DNA of 64,000 nt from assembly GCA_964019695.1 (NCBI GenBank), contig OZ026520.1, positions 90,090,913-90,154,912 on the forward strand, in the 5' to 3' direction. How positions within the stretch are numbered: the stretch's first letter is position 1; every line of letters starts with the position of its first letter. Below the pieces are notes generated by a model. The model worked only from the letters and a program-made list of their open reading frames with translations. It was not told the origin of the DNA and ran no database searches. Positions 1 to 13,200 of the stretch are shown one piece after another. The position numbers were made by a program, and so were the translations under genes. Source of the DNA: Loripinus fragilis (lineage: Eukaryota; Mollusca; Bivalvia; Lucinida; Lucinidae).

Positions 1-100
1 AACTATGTACAGCTGCTCGGTACATGTACATGTATGATATTCCACATATTCTATATACATCCGCTGAGGTACATGTACATGTAGGATATTCCACATAAGA
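1..100 (+). repeat. Two-copy direct repeat, period about 49
   Basis: A unit of about 30 bases, ggtacatgtacatgta then gatattccacata, occurs at 19..48 and 68..97. It contains the self-complementary tacatgtaca. Positions 100..1090 otherwise hold the SINE below and no gene that I can see. Confidence 0.7.
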
Positions 101-314
101 GAGAAATCATCGGTGCAGCAGTCAATGTTTAATGGAAGAATCTCATATTTTAATGTGTCCTCGACAGTATGGGTAAAATTTATAAGGACAACTGGGAACG
201 ATTTTCTTTACCGCCATAAATCGGAGATTATGTGAAATGACGAGCAAATGTTATTGTATCAACAAGTGTAGACAACGGATGGACTCTGCAATTCAGTGTC
301 CGACAATTTAAACT

Positions 315-520
315 GCAGAGCTTAGTGGCTCAGTTGTAGAGTGCTTGACTCGAGACCGAAGGGCCGTGGGTTCGAGACTCAAAGGCGTCACTGCGTTGTG
401 GTCCTTGAGCAAGACGCATTTACCCTAGCTTAGTACTGGTTCAACCCAGGAAGACTCATCTCTATATAACTGAAATATTGTTGATGGGACGTAAAGAATC
501 AAATCAAACAAACAAAATCA
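315..520 (+). mobile_element. V-SINE-like (RUDI-type) SINE with tRNA-derived head
   Basis: The head has an A-box-like tagtggctcagttgtagag (324..342) and a B-box-like gtgggttcgagactc (366..380). The body has the conserved ttgtggtccttgagcaagac block seen in V-SINEs, a ggttcaacccaggaag segment, and the tail ends gggacgtaaagaatcaaatc. This is a tRNA-derived SINE and not a working tRNA gene: the acceptor stem is not completed on the 3' side. Partial relatives occur at 41605..41760 and, on the minus strand, 42935..43070. Confidence 0.75.
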
Positions 521-1114
521 AAGCAGACGCATAGACCATACCGACGTACATGTACATGTTGTATGCAAAGTTATCCTGCGTATTCTGAGAAAATCCCCCA
601 ATATCTTAACCAGAGCATGAAATATAGCGACTGTGTTTTTGTGGTCAATAATTCCTGTTACCCCAAGATGTCTTGTTTACTCGGAGGTTGTTATATGTAA
701 CCCAGGGCAGAATGTTGGTCTTATATCATGATGTTTTCTTATAGCTCAAAGCACATGAAATAGTGGCTGAAATATATTTAATTCCCAGAGACATGTCATT
801 TGCAGTTTGGTGGCCATCACTCTTAATTCACATTGGGTTCAGTGACGATATATACAGCAGAGCATTCTATAAATACAGCCTTTGCATAATGCACTAAAGC
901 ATATAAGACAACATATCTGCGTATAAGTTTGCTTGGTAAAAATTAAAAATTTGACCGCAAATGCACAATACACTGCACCCATAAAGTCAGTGTAAGGTGT
1001 ACGCCTAAGGTGTCAGCCTGTGGGTAAAAATGTCTAATTATGTCTAATATTAAGCATTTACGAGGGACCGCCTTTACAATAACCATAAAGTCATATAATG
1101 TCTAGTTTAATTAC

Positions 1115-1242
1115 CTTTTTCTTCACGATTGCAGTCAAAGTGTACAAGAACGGATTCACTGCTGAGTTGATAGGAAGAACAACTACAGCAACCCATGTAT
1201 AAACTTCACCAGGAATGACATGATCAGTTAGGGCAAGGAAAC
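1115..1242 (-). CDS. Receptor exon 10: helix 7 and start of the cytoplasmic tail
   Basis: Reads GFLALTDHVIPGEVYTWVAV then VVLPINSAVNPFLYTLTAIV. NPFLY is the helix-7 NPxxY motif and the segment is typical of LGR/GRL101 helix 7. Acceptor is ctgcttcag, joining exon 9 in phase. The exon probably ends at the donor AAG|GTAATT (phase 0), with a further tail exon outside the window. If the donor is not used the frame reads seven more residues and stops at 1091, which would leave a very short tail. Confidence 0.85.
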
Positions 1243-4200
1243 CTGAAGCAGATGGACGCGAGTGTAGCGTTGAACTTCCTAAGTAAAGACTACCCAAACT
1301 ACTTTTCATTTACAGAACAATTACTAGTATGGGTAGCATCTCACTTTTTTCACAGCATAACCAAAATTAATAAATTAAATGCAAGCTTCATTTTTATATG
1401 TGATTATTTTTTGTGAAAAAAATCTTGCCAAGTCCAACAATTAAAGCTAGATCAGTCATCCCTTTGTAAAAAAAAACATGCGGTTAGTACAACTTTTGGG
1501 TTTTTATTTTGAGTTATAAGAGATTTAATGATTGATATTTTTGATATGTGAATGTGCATGTACAATTTGTATGGAAGTGAGAATATTTTGTTTGGTCTTT
1601 GTTTGTGTATGCATTACCGTGTGTTCTTTCTAGTTTTGCAATCATCTTGACAAAGAGGAAAGAGCTGGGTGCTTTGCTTTGTGCCTTTCTGGTGTCTTGT
1701 GGCTGTTATTGTTCTGTGGCTCATGGTACCATGAGTTGTTCTGCAGTGTTTGATTGTGTGTTTTTTTTGATCATATTCACTTACTGTTAGAAACGTTTCG
1801 TAATGACATATATTATAACTTTGCGTAAAATATGGCAAAATCTTAAAGTTTTCATGCCAAAAATGCGATTTGAAGTAATTGTAATGCCATGTGATTAATA
1901 GAATTCTAACATTAATGCTTCTGAGTTATTGAAACTATTACAACATTGCAAAAAAATTAAAATGCCCAACAAGCCTCGCATTTTATCTCTTTTTCCCAAC
2001 TCGTTTTATAAATTCAATAAAACATGAGCACCCGTTTTAGATCCTCTATTTATTTAATAAACATGGGTTACAAGGGTTTATAGAGTATCTGTCTCTAACT
2101 TTAAGGTGTATCATTTATCATTCTTGCATTCGTTGTGCGAAGCTGTTTGAAACCGTTGTCAAATGAACAAAAATTCATGTCCAAATCATGAGATTCACGT
2201 GCTGTTTGAATATAGTTCTTAACTTGACGAAGCCTAAACTAAGCCCAGAATTGTTTGCATGACTTTACACGGGACAGTATTGTGGCATTGACTGATTATT
2301 TCGCCACTGCTTTTGTTCGCGAAAACGTTGCCAGCGTCAATGACGTTGTGGTAACGTTATAACGTTCGAGAAGTTGACGCTCACGCCATTTTGTTTACGG
2401 AAATCCAGTGTAAGAAGAGGGATATATTAATGTTTGAGTGACGTTTTCAGCGCAGTTTAGGTTGGCTTTGACTACACCCAAGGAGTTTTCATCAAAATGG
2501 TATGTCTATTTGGACTCCTAATAATTCATGATCTAGTGTGTCAGTACGATGAACTTAATGTCAGTATAAGCCACAATTCTCAAATTATGTAGACCTATGC
2601 TGACTTAAAAGTTCAACTTTATAGAATATTTCAGTGCCAGGATAGGGAGAACATTTCGAAAAGGGATGCATAACTTAAGCTGGAACACTAACTCTACCGT
2701 CAAATACGAATTGTTTCGAAGTGATAAAGGTAATTTAACTCCAAAGATTGTATCATCAGAGAGGGCATGAACCAAACTGACAGGCACCTCTTATTTCAAA
2801 GAGTATAAAGGCAAAAGTTGAAGCTTATGCAGATGTTGATTATCAACAATCAACTATTTATAATTATCACTAGAAAAATTAGAATGAAACTAAATGTTTA
2901 ACAGACCCAAGTTCAAATCGATCACCTTACATTTTTTACGCTAGGTCAGAAAGTAAGAAATTAGCGCTTACGAAACGTATGATTTTATAAATAAAAAAGA
3001 CATTGCGGAGATTGCAAGCTACTTCATTTAAAAATGAAGTGCACTTCTTACGCAGACGAAGTTAGAGAAGATATACCATCTTTCAAAAAGTCACATTTTT
3101 TCTAAGATATTGAATATTCCACAGAGACGTCATCAATTTACGCTTTTGTTTGTTTGAAGATATTAGTGACTACAGTGATTAAAGGTCACTACTGACACCT
3201 GGGCATTTATCCAAAAAATAGATTTTCTTTTTTTTTTCAGTAATTTGGCATTTCATTTTATTAATAATGATATAAAACAATAAAATTGATTTAATATTTT
3301 AGTATTTTAGCAATGGTATGCATACTACGCCCTTTTTCTCCAAAGCTGTTCAGGGACAAAGTGAGAGATAAACAGGTCTGTGATATGGTAGCTGATAATG
3401 ATGACATATTGTGCATTATTGTAGCAGAACTGCGAAGGTTTACTTGAAATACATAAATAATTAACTGAAGCAAATCTAGCCATTATATATTTACTGACAA
3501 ACTTTTACATTAAAAATAGTAATCAAAATTATTGCCATTTTTATGTTTGATCACTACATATTCAAATATTTTATGAACTCTAAATAATAGATTTTATGAA
3601 TCTTGCATATCATAAACATCATTACATAAGCGGAATAAGTGTGAAATATGAGCAATTTTCACCGACTAGAAAGAGAGCGAATTTTGATTACTAACCCTAC
3701 CCATTGTTATGGTCAATTTCAATTTTGTAACTTTTTTTACTGAATAACAAGGAATAATTTTATTTTCAGCCAGCATGAAGCGTTTGTCATACTGTTTTGA
3801 AGCTATCTTTAAATATAGAAGCTAGTTTTGTGAATATTAAGGAATAAAAGAAAGTTTTCCTTGAAAAATAAATATGTATTGCTTGTTCAATGATTCTCTT
3901 CTCTGACACAAGAAGAAAGTTCAAAGTGTGCCAAACAGTTGCAAACACACATTTCTGTAATTAATATATAAAGCAAATATCATAAGTCATCGAAATATAT
4001 TAAAACTGTATGGAAATCAAATATTATTCAATATTTTGGGGTCATAGAGGCTTTCCTAAGGCCTATTTTATTGAATTTTTCACCTTAAATTGCAAGTTCA
4101 AGGGCATTAACTCATATTTGATGCACAATGTTTGATTATTTGTGTGAGCAGATGTAAAGCTGTATCAAACAAAATATTTTGTATATGCTTTTACTTCAAT

Positions 4201-7200
4201 CTGATCCTCAGTAAGCAAGCTATTTGAGGAAATTGCATTTTTGACCAATTTTCTTTGTAAATATTAGCATATAGGGGCAATAACTCATGTTAGAAAATGA
4301 AAACGTAGCAGATGCATCTTGTGACCTACAGTTTGACATAGTTATGGTTCAGAATAACTTTCAGCCAATTTAGAAAATAAGTTTTCAAGTCGTTGAGCTT
4401 TACTCACTTTACTGCAGTTTTTTCCATATAAACCAATGGTCAAATAATAATAAGGGGCAGTAACTCTTGCTGAAATATGTAGATAATTTAATTCATCATA
4501 AGTGCATCCCACATGCCAATTCCATTTATCTCAGTAAGTTTCAGGTAAATATGGTAACAAATATTGCAGTTATAAGGCAAAATGTTTTCAATCATGCAAA
4601 AGTTATCGTTGTTGGGGTCAGTGGTGACCTTAGGAAGAATGAAACTCAAAAGTTTTCTTTTGATATGACTCTTCGTTTTTTTCACACAATAATATAAGAC
4701 AAACACTATTGACAGCTCAATCATAGAAATTCAGCTTTAAGCTTGCAATTTACATACAAAATTCGCATTGCCCTGTACGCTTTACACAGCATTGACATTT
4801 TCAGAGATTATTAACTATAACTAGGCATCGTCGTTTTTTTAAGAATTGAAAAAAATGCTGTCAAACTAATGTTTAAGCTTTCACATTGAAACTGGAAGTG
4901 TGCAGCAGTCATGAACATTTTATCATCAAAAAATGGACTGATGGGGTTTTATTGCGTTTGGCCATCAGCGTTTATATGAATAAAGTGCATTTAACCATTT
5001 TAGCATGAGTTACAGATGAATTTCAAAATCTTGACGAATCTCAAAATATGCAATATTTTTAAAAATGTGTAAAATCCTACCTGAAGCAGAATTTCAATTG
5101 TTTTGGTGTTGTTCAAGTTGGGTAGACCAAGTTTTAAACACCTTTTTTCTTTTTTAAAAAGTCAAAAAAAATCGTTTTTAACCCAAAATCCTACTAGTAA
5201 AGTACAACTGTTTAAAAAAAAACGCTAATCTTTTCACATTAATATGTACATATTAAGGCAAAAAAATATTTCCAATTTCATTCACACTTGGTCAGAAATG
5301 GTGAGTTGGAAAAAAAGACTGATTAGAACTTTGTTTCAGTTTAGTATTCTGTATTTAAAACAATGTTAGATGACATAGTGCAGTGTAGATTTGTGCCCCG
5401 TCTCTGATGGGGTAAGTACCAAGTTAGTAAGTGAGAATTGTTGCACTTTCTATTATTGATAGTATTGATGCTTTTAATCCTACATCCAGATATTTGGATG
5501 ATATTTTAAACATATACAAGAGGTGTTTCATGTTTATTTGAACAAATTTGAAATTGCCGTATCTCATTCGTTTCTTATTATATTTTGTAATAATAATTTA
5601 CATTGGTTAATCAGATCTTCAGGAATGCGCAGACACCAAGAAAATATCTCTTAACTTTATTCGCTGGATTAGAACAGTCTCTGAAGATGAGTAGTCAAAA
5701 TTTAAGCGTTTAAAATTGCTGTTTTAAACGAAATGTTCAAAATCGTTCTCGAACGATTTCTCTTAAAGGGGGTAAGTTTTTCTCTTGGAACCAATTGTAA
5801 ATTGTACATACATAATAAAAGTGTGTTCTGCTAATAAATAAAGCATTTCCGTTGGATATTTACTTTTTTGAAGCATCTTAAACATCAAATTTTGGGGTTT
5901 ACAGTTTCCAAAGCAACACTAAATTGTAAGCAAAATGCATGTATGCAATATTTGGTGATCAGTTTTATCGGCGATATATCCTTGAACTATTTAAGAACTT
6001 GTGTCGGCTGTGAGTTTTGAGAATTTGTTTTTCACAATTCTTCCATGACACATTTTATACATGGAGGGCCTATTTGGGCACTCAAATGGTAGAGCTTATA
6101 AAGCTCAGTTGTCAAGCAAAAGCAGGCGCACAGAAGCTGTTTTTCATTTGATAACTGGCTGGCTGCTCCTCTAAACCTCAAAGAAATCTGAACACTTTTA
6201 TACGCATTTTCATTAGAAATACACCCGTTTTAGCTCTTAAAATCAGTAAAAGGGGGATGGGCGTGTATTTTGGGACGCCGTGTTATGGTTATGCTTTAAA
6301 TTGCCTATTTGTCTATTTGGTCATACAAGGGACACATCTGTTATTTAAGAGAAAGCAAAAGTTATTTATTTTATTTACATGCAACCTCGAAAAATGAAAT
6401 TCACATTTGTTAAAATAAACATGAAACAGGTCTCGTATAATAATATTCATTTAGACAATATGGTAAGTCAAATATACCCTGCATAGCTTCAACTTAATAA
6501 GCCAATACCTGTAATACCAAAGCCTTGTTTTTAGATTTGCATTTGTCCATTTCTAATGATATTGTTTCTACCAAAATGTATGATAAACGTGACGATTTTT
6601 ATTTTGATATTGTCAATTTCCCTTTTGTAGATAGTAATAATCCTTGCTCTATATGCTTTGGAGAGTTTATATTTCTTAACAAATCAGATTTGCTATGGCA
6701 TCTAGCCATGCTGTTGACTTCAACATTCGCAAAAAATTCTTGACTCAGGAACCACTTCTTAAACAAGGCTATCAGTATCATTAACTTCTCAAAATATTTT
6801 CTAAATTTTACCGCCGATACTATGATTTAATATCACAATTTAATATTGGACTTAAATCTCTCTTGTGCCAGGGGCTTTCAGAACCAGAATTTAAGGCGGC
6901 TTAGTGTATAATTAAAAGAAAATACACACCGCCAGGTCGGACTTCAGACTCTATGATGGTTTCGACTTAAAAACTTATCTATAGATGAATCAACGAGAGG
7001 GTTAGAGCCTAATGTTGTGCCTGTGATTTGGCCAGCTTGGGTGTAACGGATTTCTTGTGGTCACCTGCTGGGAAAGGCATGGCCTCTAGGCTCTCTTGTA
7101 TGTGTGTTTCTTGTGTTTTGTCATTATCCATGTGGTAGCCTTGATCAGGTGTGGTACTTGATTGTATTGAATCCTGATCTTTGCTTTCTTCCTTACTTTG

Positions 7201-10200
7201 ACATATCATTATTATGCCGCTACCTGAAAACATGAAGCTTGTTATTGTTTTTTAAAGCAATAATTGAAAATGCTGTCCACTGCAAATTGTGTTGCAACTT
7301 TGAAGACATCCTCTTTAATGTTTACAAAATGCATCACTTGCGTCGTGGGATAAATGTCATAGAAGTGTGTAAAAACCACCCATGTATCATGAAAAAGAAA
7401 ATTGTTAGCTGCAAACGCATCTGAAAGTTGCAAAAAAAGCATCCATTCATTTATTTTTATGTGTTTTAAAGCAAACTAATTTTTCCACCAATCAATATTA
7501 GAAGAATATGAGGACATGACTTGAAATGGCTTGCAATAAAAAATAAGCTAGTAATACTTACCAATAATTCCAATTGGAAACCAGCATATAAAATCTGTAG
7601 CTACAACAAACAATAAGTTTCTTGCTACCCGTAGATCACTTGTTCGTCCCTTGATGACTGTTTTTGCATCCCTTTTGGTATTTGACAATTTAGCTTGCTT
7701 AGAATGTGTTACATCTAAGCCTTTCCTAGTTGACTTGATTTCCTTGAACACAAGGTACTGGCCCAAGGCAATCATGGTAAACGTGAAAAAATTAAATCCA
7801 ATAAATAAGGATACAGAGTATTCCCAGCCTGGTGATTTGATCCGGGTGAGTGGTAATGCAAGACAAACACCAGAATTAGAATAGAAAGCACCTTTAAAAT
7901 ATGGCACTATCAGTACCGGTATAATGGCAAACACAAATGCCAGAAGCCAAGCTACAATGGATGCTCGCTTTGCATTAGTTGCTGTAAACCGAAACTGGCC
8001 AAAAGGGTATTTAATCACTAAAAACCTATCAAGGGTGATTAAGCAAATGAAAAACACAGATGCTTCACTTGAAAATGCTGACAAGATTCCTGCTAGGGTA
8101 CACCAACCACTCGACCTCCACTTTTCATCATTTGCTGTGTACACCCCGCGCAGTGTGACATCGGTTATAGCAATAATCAAGAGATATATTCCCATGAATA
8201 AATCAGAAATCGCTAAATTAGAAACAAAGATTCCATAACCAAGTTTAAGTCTCTTTCTATCATACAAGATCCTATATATAATGGATGATGCATTACCAAG
8301 AATGGAGAATAGACTTATAATCCAAATTAAAGATCGAATAATATCATTTCTTATCAAATCTTCACATGATGAAAACTCATCCCTATAAGGAAAACACTTT
8401 TCTTCTGGAAGGTAGGAGGGTCGAAGACAGCAGAATTTGTATGCACTTGAAAATATTTGGGTGACGTTTAAGACGCCTTGGAACAAACCTGTCCCAAAAG
8501 AATTAATTATAGACCTGTTTAATTGTATGTAGCTAATGTGTGAAATGTCAAAGGCACTATCTGCTAACGAATATATAATATTACCAGAAAGATCTAAATA
8601 CTTTAGCTGAAGTGCAGAAAAGGAGTGTTTGGAAATTTGTTGTATTCTTTGATCTGATATTTGGATTTATTTAATTGATGGCAATTCAGAAAAAGCATTT
8701 GCCGAGATAGATAACAGTTTTGAATTTCCAACTAGAAACAATGAGAATAACTTTGTTTGCTTTTCGAACACATTGCTTGGAATTGTTTCAATGTGATTAT
8801 GACTAAGATCCAAAACAAGCAGGTTTTTCAATGAGGCAAACATCACACCTGTAAAGTCTTGAATATTGCACATGGACACATTTAAATAGGCCAGCAAGAT
8901 CATGTGTAAAGTTCTTAAATTTGACTTTTGAAAACCATATGGATTGTCAGATAAATCAAGATGCCTTGTATTGAGATCAAAGGTGAATGCTGAGCTATTG
9001 TAAGATAAGGTATGGTCATTTGTCCTGCAGTCTAGAACCCATCCATCACAACTACAACCCTCCGGGCATCTAAAATAGCAAAAATACAATATTTATGATA
9101 TAATCTTTCAGAAATTTCACGATATTTTCTTTGAGCTGGAAATATGGTACAATTACTATTCTTTGCTGAGTATTAAGTATTGTATTTATACAATTCAACT
9201 GATAACATTTTGGCATAATTGTACACTTAACATTCTACAGGATGGTTAACAAAAAAGAATAATAATAATAATAAAACAACAACGACAAAACAACACCAAA
9301 AGCAAACAGATATGCTTAAATTCCTATACAGGGCAAAATGAATAAAAAGCAAGCAGCATCCACTCTACTTTACATTCATATATTCTTTAGAAACACTTGT
9401 ATAAACTGATTTCCCATATTTTACTGCCTGATTCAAATAATGTGGGTTTTCGAAAATACTCACTATGGCTAGTCTGCAAAGGCGAAAAGGTTTTAAGACA
9501 TTATCTGTGATTAAGAATTGATAAGTGGGCAACATTTGAAGTTTCAATCCACCCTAGCTTACCTGTAAAAAAGGGGCCAAGTTGCCCTGAAGCGCTCACC
9601 TTAAATTGGTTAAAGCTTATATATTGAGGTATCTGTTATTTAATGGGCACTTCCCTTGTGACACCTGCGGTGGTCATTTTGGCCACAGGGCCATAAATTA
9701 AACGATTTTGGTAAAAGTCCAGTAGATGATGCTACATACCAAACATAAATGCTGCAGGCCTTGCAGTTTAAGATAAGAAGAGTTTTCATGTTTTTGAACA
9801 AAAGTTAGATGGCCTCCATGAGATCTGAATATTTCTTGTACTTCAACAACAGCAGAATCTAGGGCGAAGATTTGGTACCAGTAAAATGCATTTAAGCCCC
9901 TCGGTGGCTTAGGCTGCTGTCCGTTCTAAGGCGGTGGTTCTGTTGTTGTTGACTTTTTGTTTATTGTTACTCCCATTGTGGGAGTCTGTAATTGTTCTAT
10001 GTTTTGTTGTACGTTACTTTATGTCCATTCTAGTATTGCAATCATCTTGATGGGGAAGAGAGAGCTGATTGCTTTGCTTAATTTGTCTTCCTGGTGTCTT
10101 GTGATGGTTGAGTGGCTCTTCCTCGAAGTGCCACGGGATTGTTAGCAGTTTGTGATTGTGGTATTTCCTGATCATACTCACTTACTTTTTTTGGTAGAGG

Positions 10201-13200
10201 TCCATTAGGCGAGCTTACACATTAAACATCAACCCTCAAGGCCATGTGGTTTCAGAAAAGCAGATTTTTTATGTTTTCCCTATATAAGCCTAGGTAAAAT
10301 ATGTGAATGCCTGGCGGGGCCAATTTTGATCCCAGGGACATAATTTGAACAAACTTGGTAAAGGGCCATTTGGTGATGCTACAAACCAAATATCAAGGCT
10401 CTTGGCATAATGTTTTCAGACAAGAAGATTTTTTTTCATGTTTTCCCTATAGGAGCCTATGTAAAACCCTGGTGCAGGGCCAGGCATAACTTGAACAAAC
10501 TTGGTAGAGGTCCATTAGGTGATGCAATACATACCAAATATCAAGGATCTAGGCCAAGAAGATAGTTTCATGCTCTTTTCAAATATAAGCCTATGTAAAG
10601 CATGTGAACCCAGGGCGGGGCCAGTTTTTGCCTCAGGGACATAATTTGAATAGACTTGGTAGAGGTTTTCTAGGTGATACTACATACTAAATATCAAGGC
10701 TCTATGCCTTGTGGTTTGAAACAAGAATATTTTTTAACGTTTTCATTGTAAAAAATTATTTTTAGCCTGTGTGACCTAGATATGCAATGGACTGAAACCA
10801 TTTGAACAACTATTTACGCAGGCTATATAAGGATCATTCCTGCCAAGTTTGGTCCAAATCCAGCCAGTAATTTAGGAGGAGATGTCCTTTGAAGCAATAA
10901 ATCATGACGCATGACGGACAACTGACCACGCACGATGGACGATGGACGAAGGACATTCAATGATCACAATAGCTAATCATGAGCCAATGGCTCAGGCGAG
11001 CTAATAATCCATTATTAATTTCCATTCAAGGGTTATTAGTTTTGTCAAAATTGCCTGCATCCCACTTTATTATGTAAGCTAATTTACCAAAACAATGGAT
11101 ACCAAAGCAGTAAGTTCAAAGGCAGAGAGGGATTTAAACGTACTAGCGTATGAGTTATTTTTTTGACTAGATAGCTGATTCGATCCACTAAAGACATTTT
11201 AGACATGACATGAGATTTCCAACAATGTGGTATGTGTGACCAGCATAGCCTAAGATCAGCCTGCGCTTACACTCAGTCTGATCAGAGCCTTTACTAGTTG
11301 CTAGAATATTATATGACTGTAAGCTACTTACTGAACATCATTTGGAGTTTCTAAGCTTAAAAGGGGGCTGCACAGGCTCGTCTGAATCTACACTTGTCAA
11401 AATGCCACATTGTTGGGAATCACATGTCATGGCTCATTACAGGGCAACACTAATAATTTATCTTTGCGACGCTATAACCTGCATCTGGCTGTAGTCTGAT
11501 TAACCCTTTGTGTACTAATGGATTTTTTCTTTCTGGTTTGATAAAGAAACTTGGGCTATCCCGTTGTACATGTCTAAGTGTGTCAGGGTATGATAAAAAT
11601 AGTGTACTCTTCTGTCTGAAGATCTTTTTTACCCTTACAAACACGACCCTCATGAAATGCAGCTTTGTGCATTTCATCTGGAACTTCATTTCTGCGCAAA
11701 TACTCGTTTAAAACACTGAAAAGTTTAGGAAAACTAAATAATAAAATCTGACATTAGAATATCAAATGAGTCACATATTACAAATATATAACAGTATGTC
11801 GGAGCAACATAGTTTTCTGAGTGCTGTATCAGTATTTGATTACAAATTGTACAAAGAAGATGAGTCAAAAGCGATGACTGAGTGATGGCCTGCCTTTAGT
11901 GAACCCCCTCCTATCAAACTTTCTGGATTTCTGGAGCTTAACTTATGACGCCGTGTATGAAATATCAAGTCTTTATTGGATTATTTGTGATGGATTATGG
12001 GCCTTGTGGGAGAACTCTGACTTTGTAGCACGCAAACAACAATGACACAGGGCAGCCTTTTGAATAGATCTGCGCAGTTTGATCAGCGCATTTGTCATTC
12101 ACTCTCTGGAAAGTACTATAAGAATCTATCAGTAGTGTTAGGGTAGGATAGAAAAATCTATTCCGAGGATCGCCATTTGGCATCACAAGGCTTGCCGAGT
12201 GATGACAAATGGTGATCCCGTGGAAAAGATTTTTTCTATTCTACCCTCACACGAATAATGGATTCTTTTTCTTGCTCACCACTGTTTTTCACATTTTAAA
12301 ATAAGCCTCGAGAAGCCCCTGAACACGCTAAGATGCTATTTCACATAATGACGTCCTCTGACATAACAATGAAGTCACTTGACGATCATGTACGTGAGTT
12401 CAATACAACCAGTGCATGTAGCCCTCACGTGACAGCCTGATAAAGAAACCGGTGTAAGATAAGATTTTCTATCCCAGGGTAAAATCTCAGATATCCTTAT
12501 CCGGTGTGCAAGAATATAATGTTCTAACTAGTTTCAGTAGCTTACTTGACTGTGTTAAGCCTAACATTCTGGCAAATTCTAAAGACATGTTTTCTTGAGA
12601 TGAGACCCATATTATTTCTTTAATATATGACAATGAGGGTGATCCAAAATTAGCGGGACTTTCCTTATTATGTAAGAGCTCGTACCATTTAAACATCACA
12701 AATGTAACCATTTTGTGGCATAACTTGTTGAACATTCAACCACATATCTAAATACGCTTGTTGCTCAGCAACGAAACCTTGTCAGATTTTCCTCATACAA
12801 AATCTCATGCTGAAGAAACACAGTCTGACATTTTAACTATTATCATATATCTGAACATAGTGTGTCATTTACGTTGTAATAGTTTAATTGTTCTCTATGT
12901 TACATACAAAATAGGGCCATTAAAAGGTACAAGTAAGTCACTGTTGCCTAGCAACCAAGCAATTGTGAAAAAATGGACTTTTTGTATGGTCTATATTCTT
13001 CTGTAGCTAGGTAACAAGGGACACGTTTGATACGTGCTTTTTAAACATACTGTTACAACATATAAAAATTATTTAATAATCTAAGGGTGATTGAAAACTT
13101 TTTATTAACCAACGATAACTTTAGGGCCAAATCATAACCCTTACCCTGATTTCTAAAGCCACATTTTTGCATTTGTGTTGCTTTTTCATGCAAAACGTAA

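Noticed and set aside
315..390. A tRNA gene
   Set aside because: A- and B-box-like segments are present, but no 3' acceptor arm closes the cloverleaf and a V-SINE body follows.
4467..4724. Overlapping 76-78 codon proteins
   Set aside because: They lie in a diffuse interspersed repeat and are open on both strands without any known pattern.
7651..8238. Plus-strand open frames across the receptor exon
   Set aside because: They are antisense shadows of a strongly supported minus-strand coding exon.
8640..8700. A small intron removing the TAA in the receptor
   Set aside because: No GT-AG pair here would keep the frame and the LRR spacing. UGA recoding does not apply to TAA.
12487..12735. An additional minus-strand exon
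   Set aside because: No domain pattern and no splice sites in a phase that fits the receptor.
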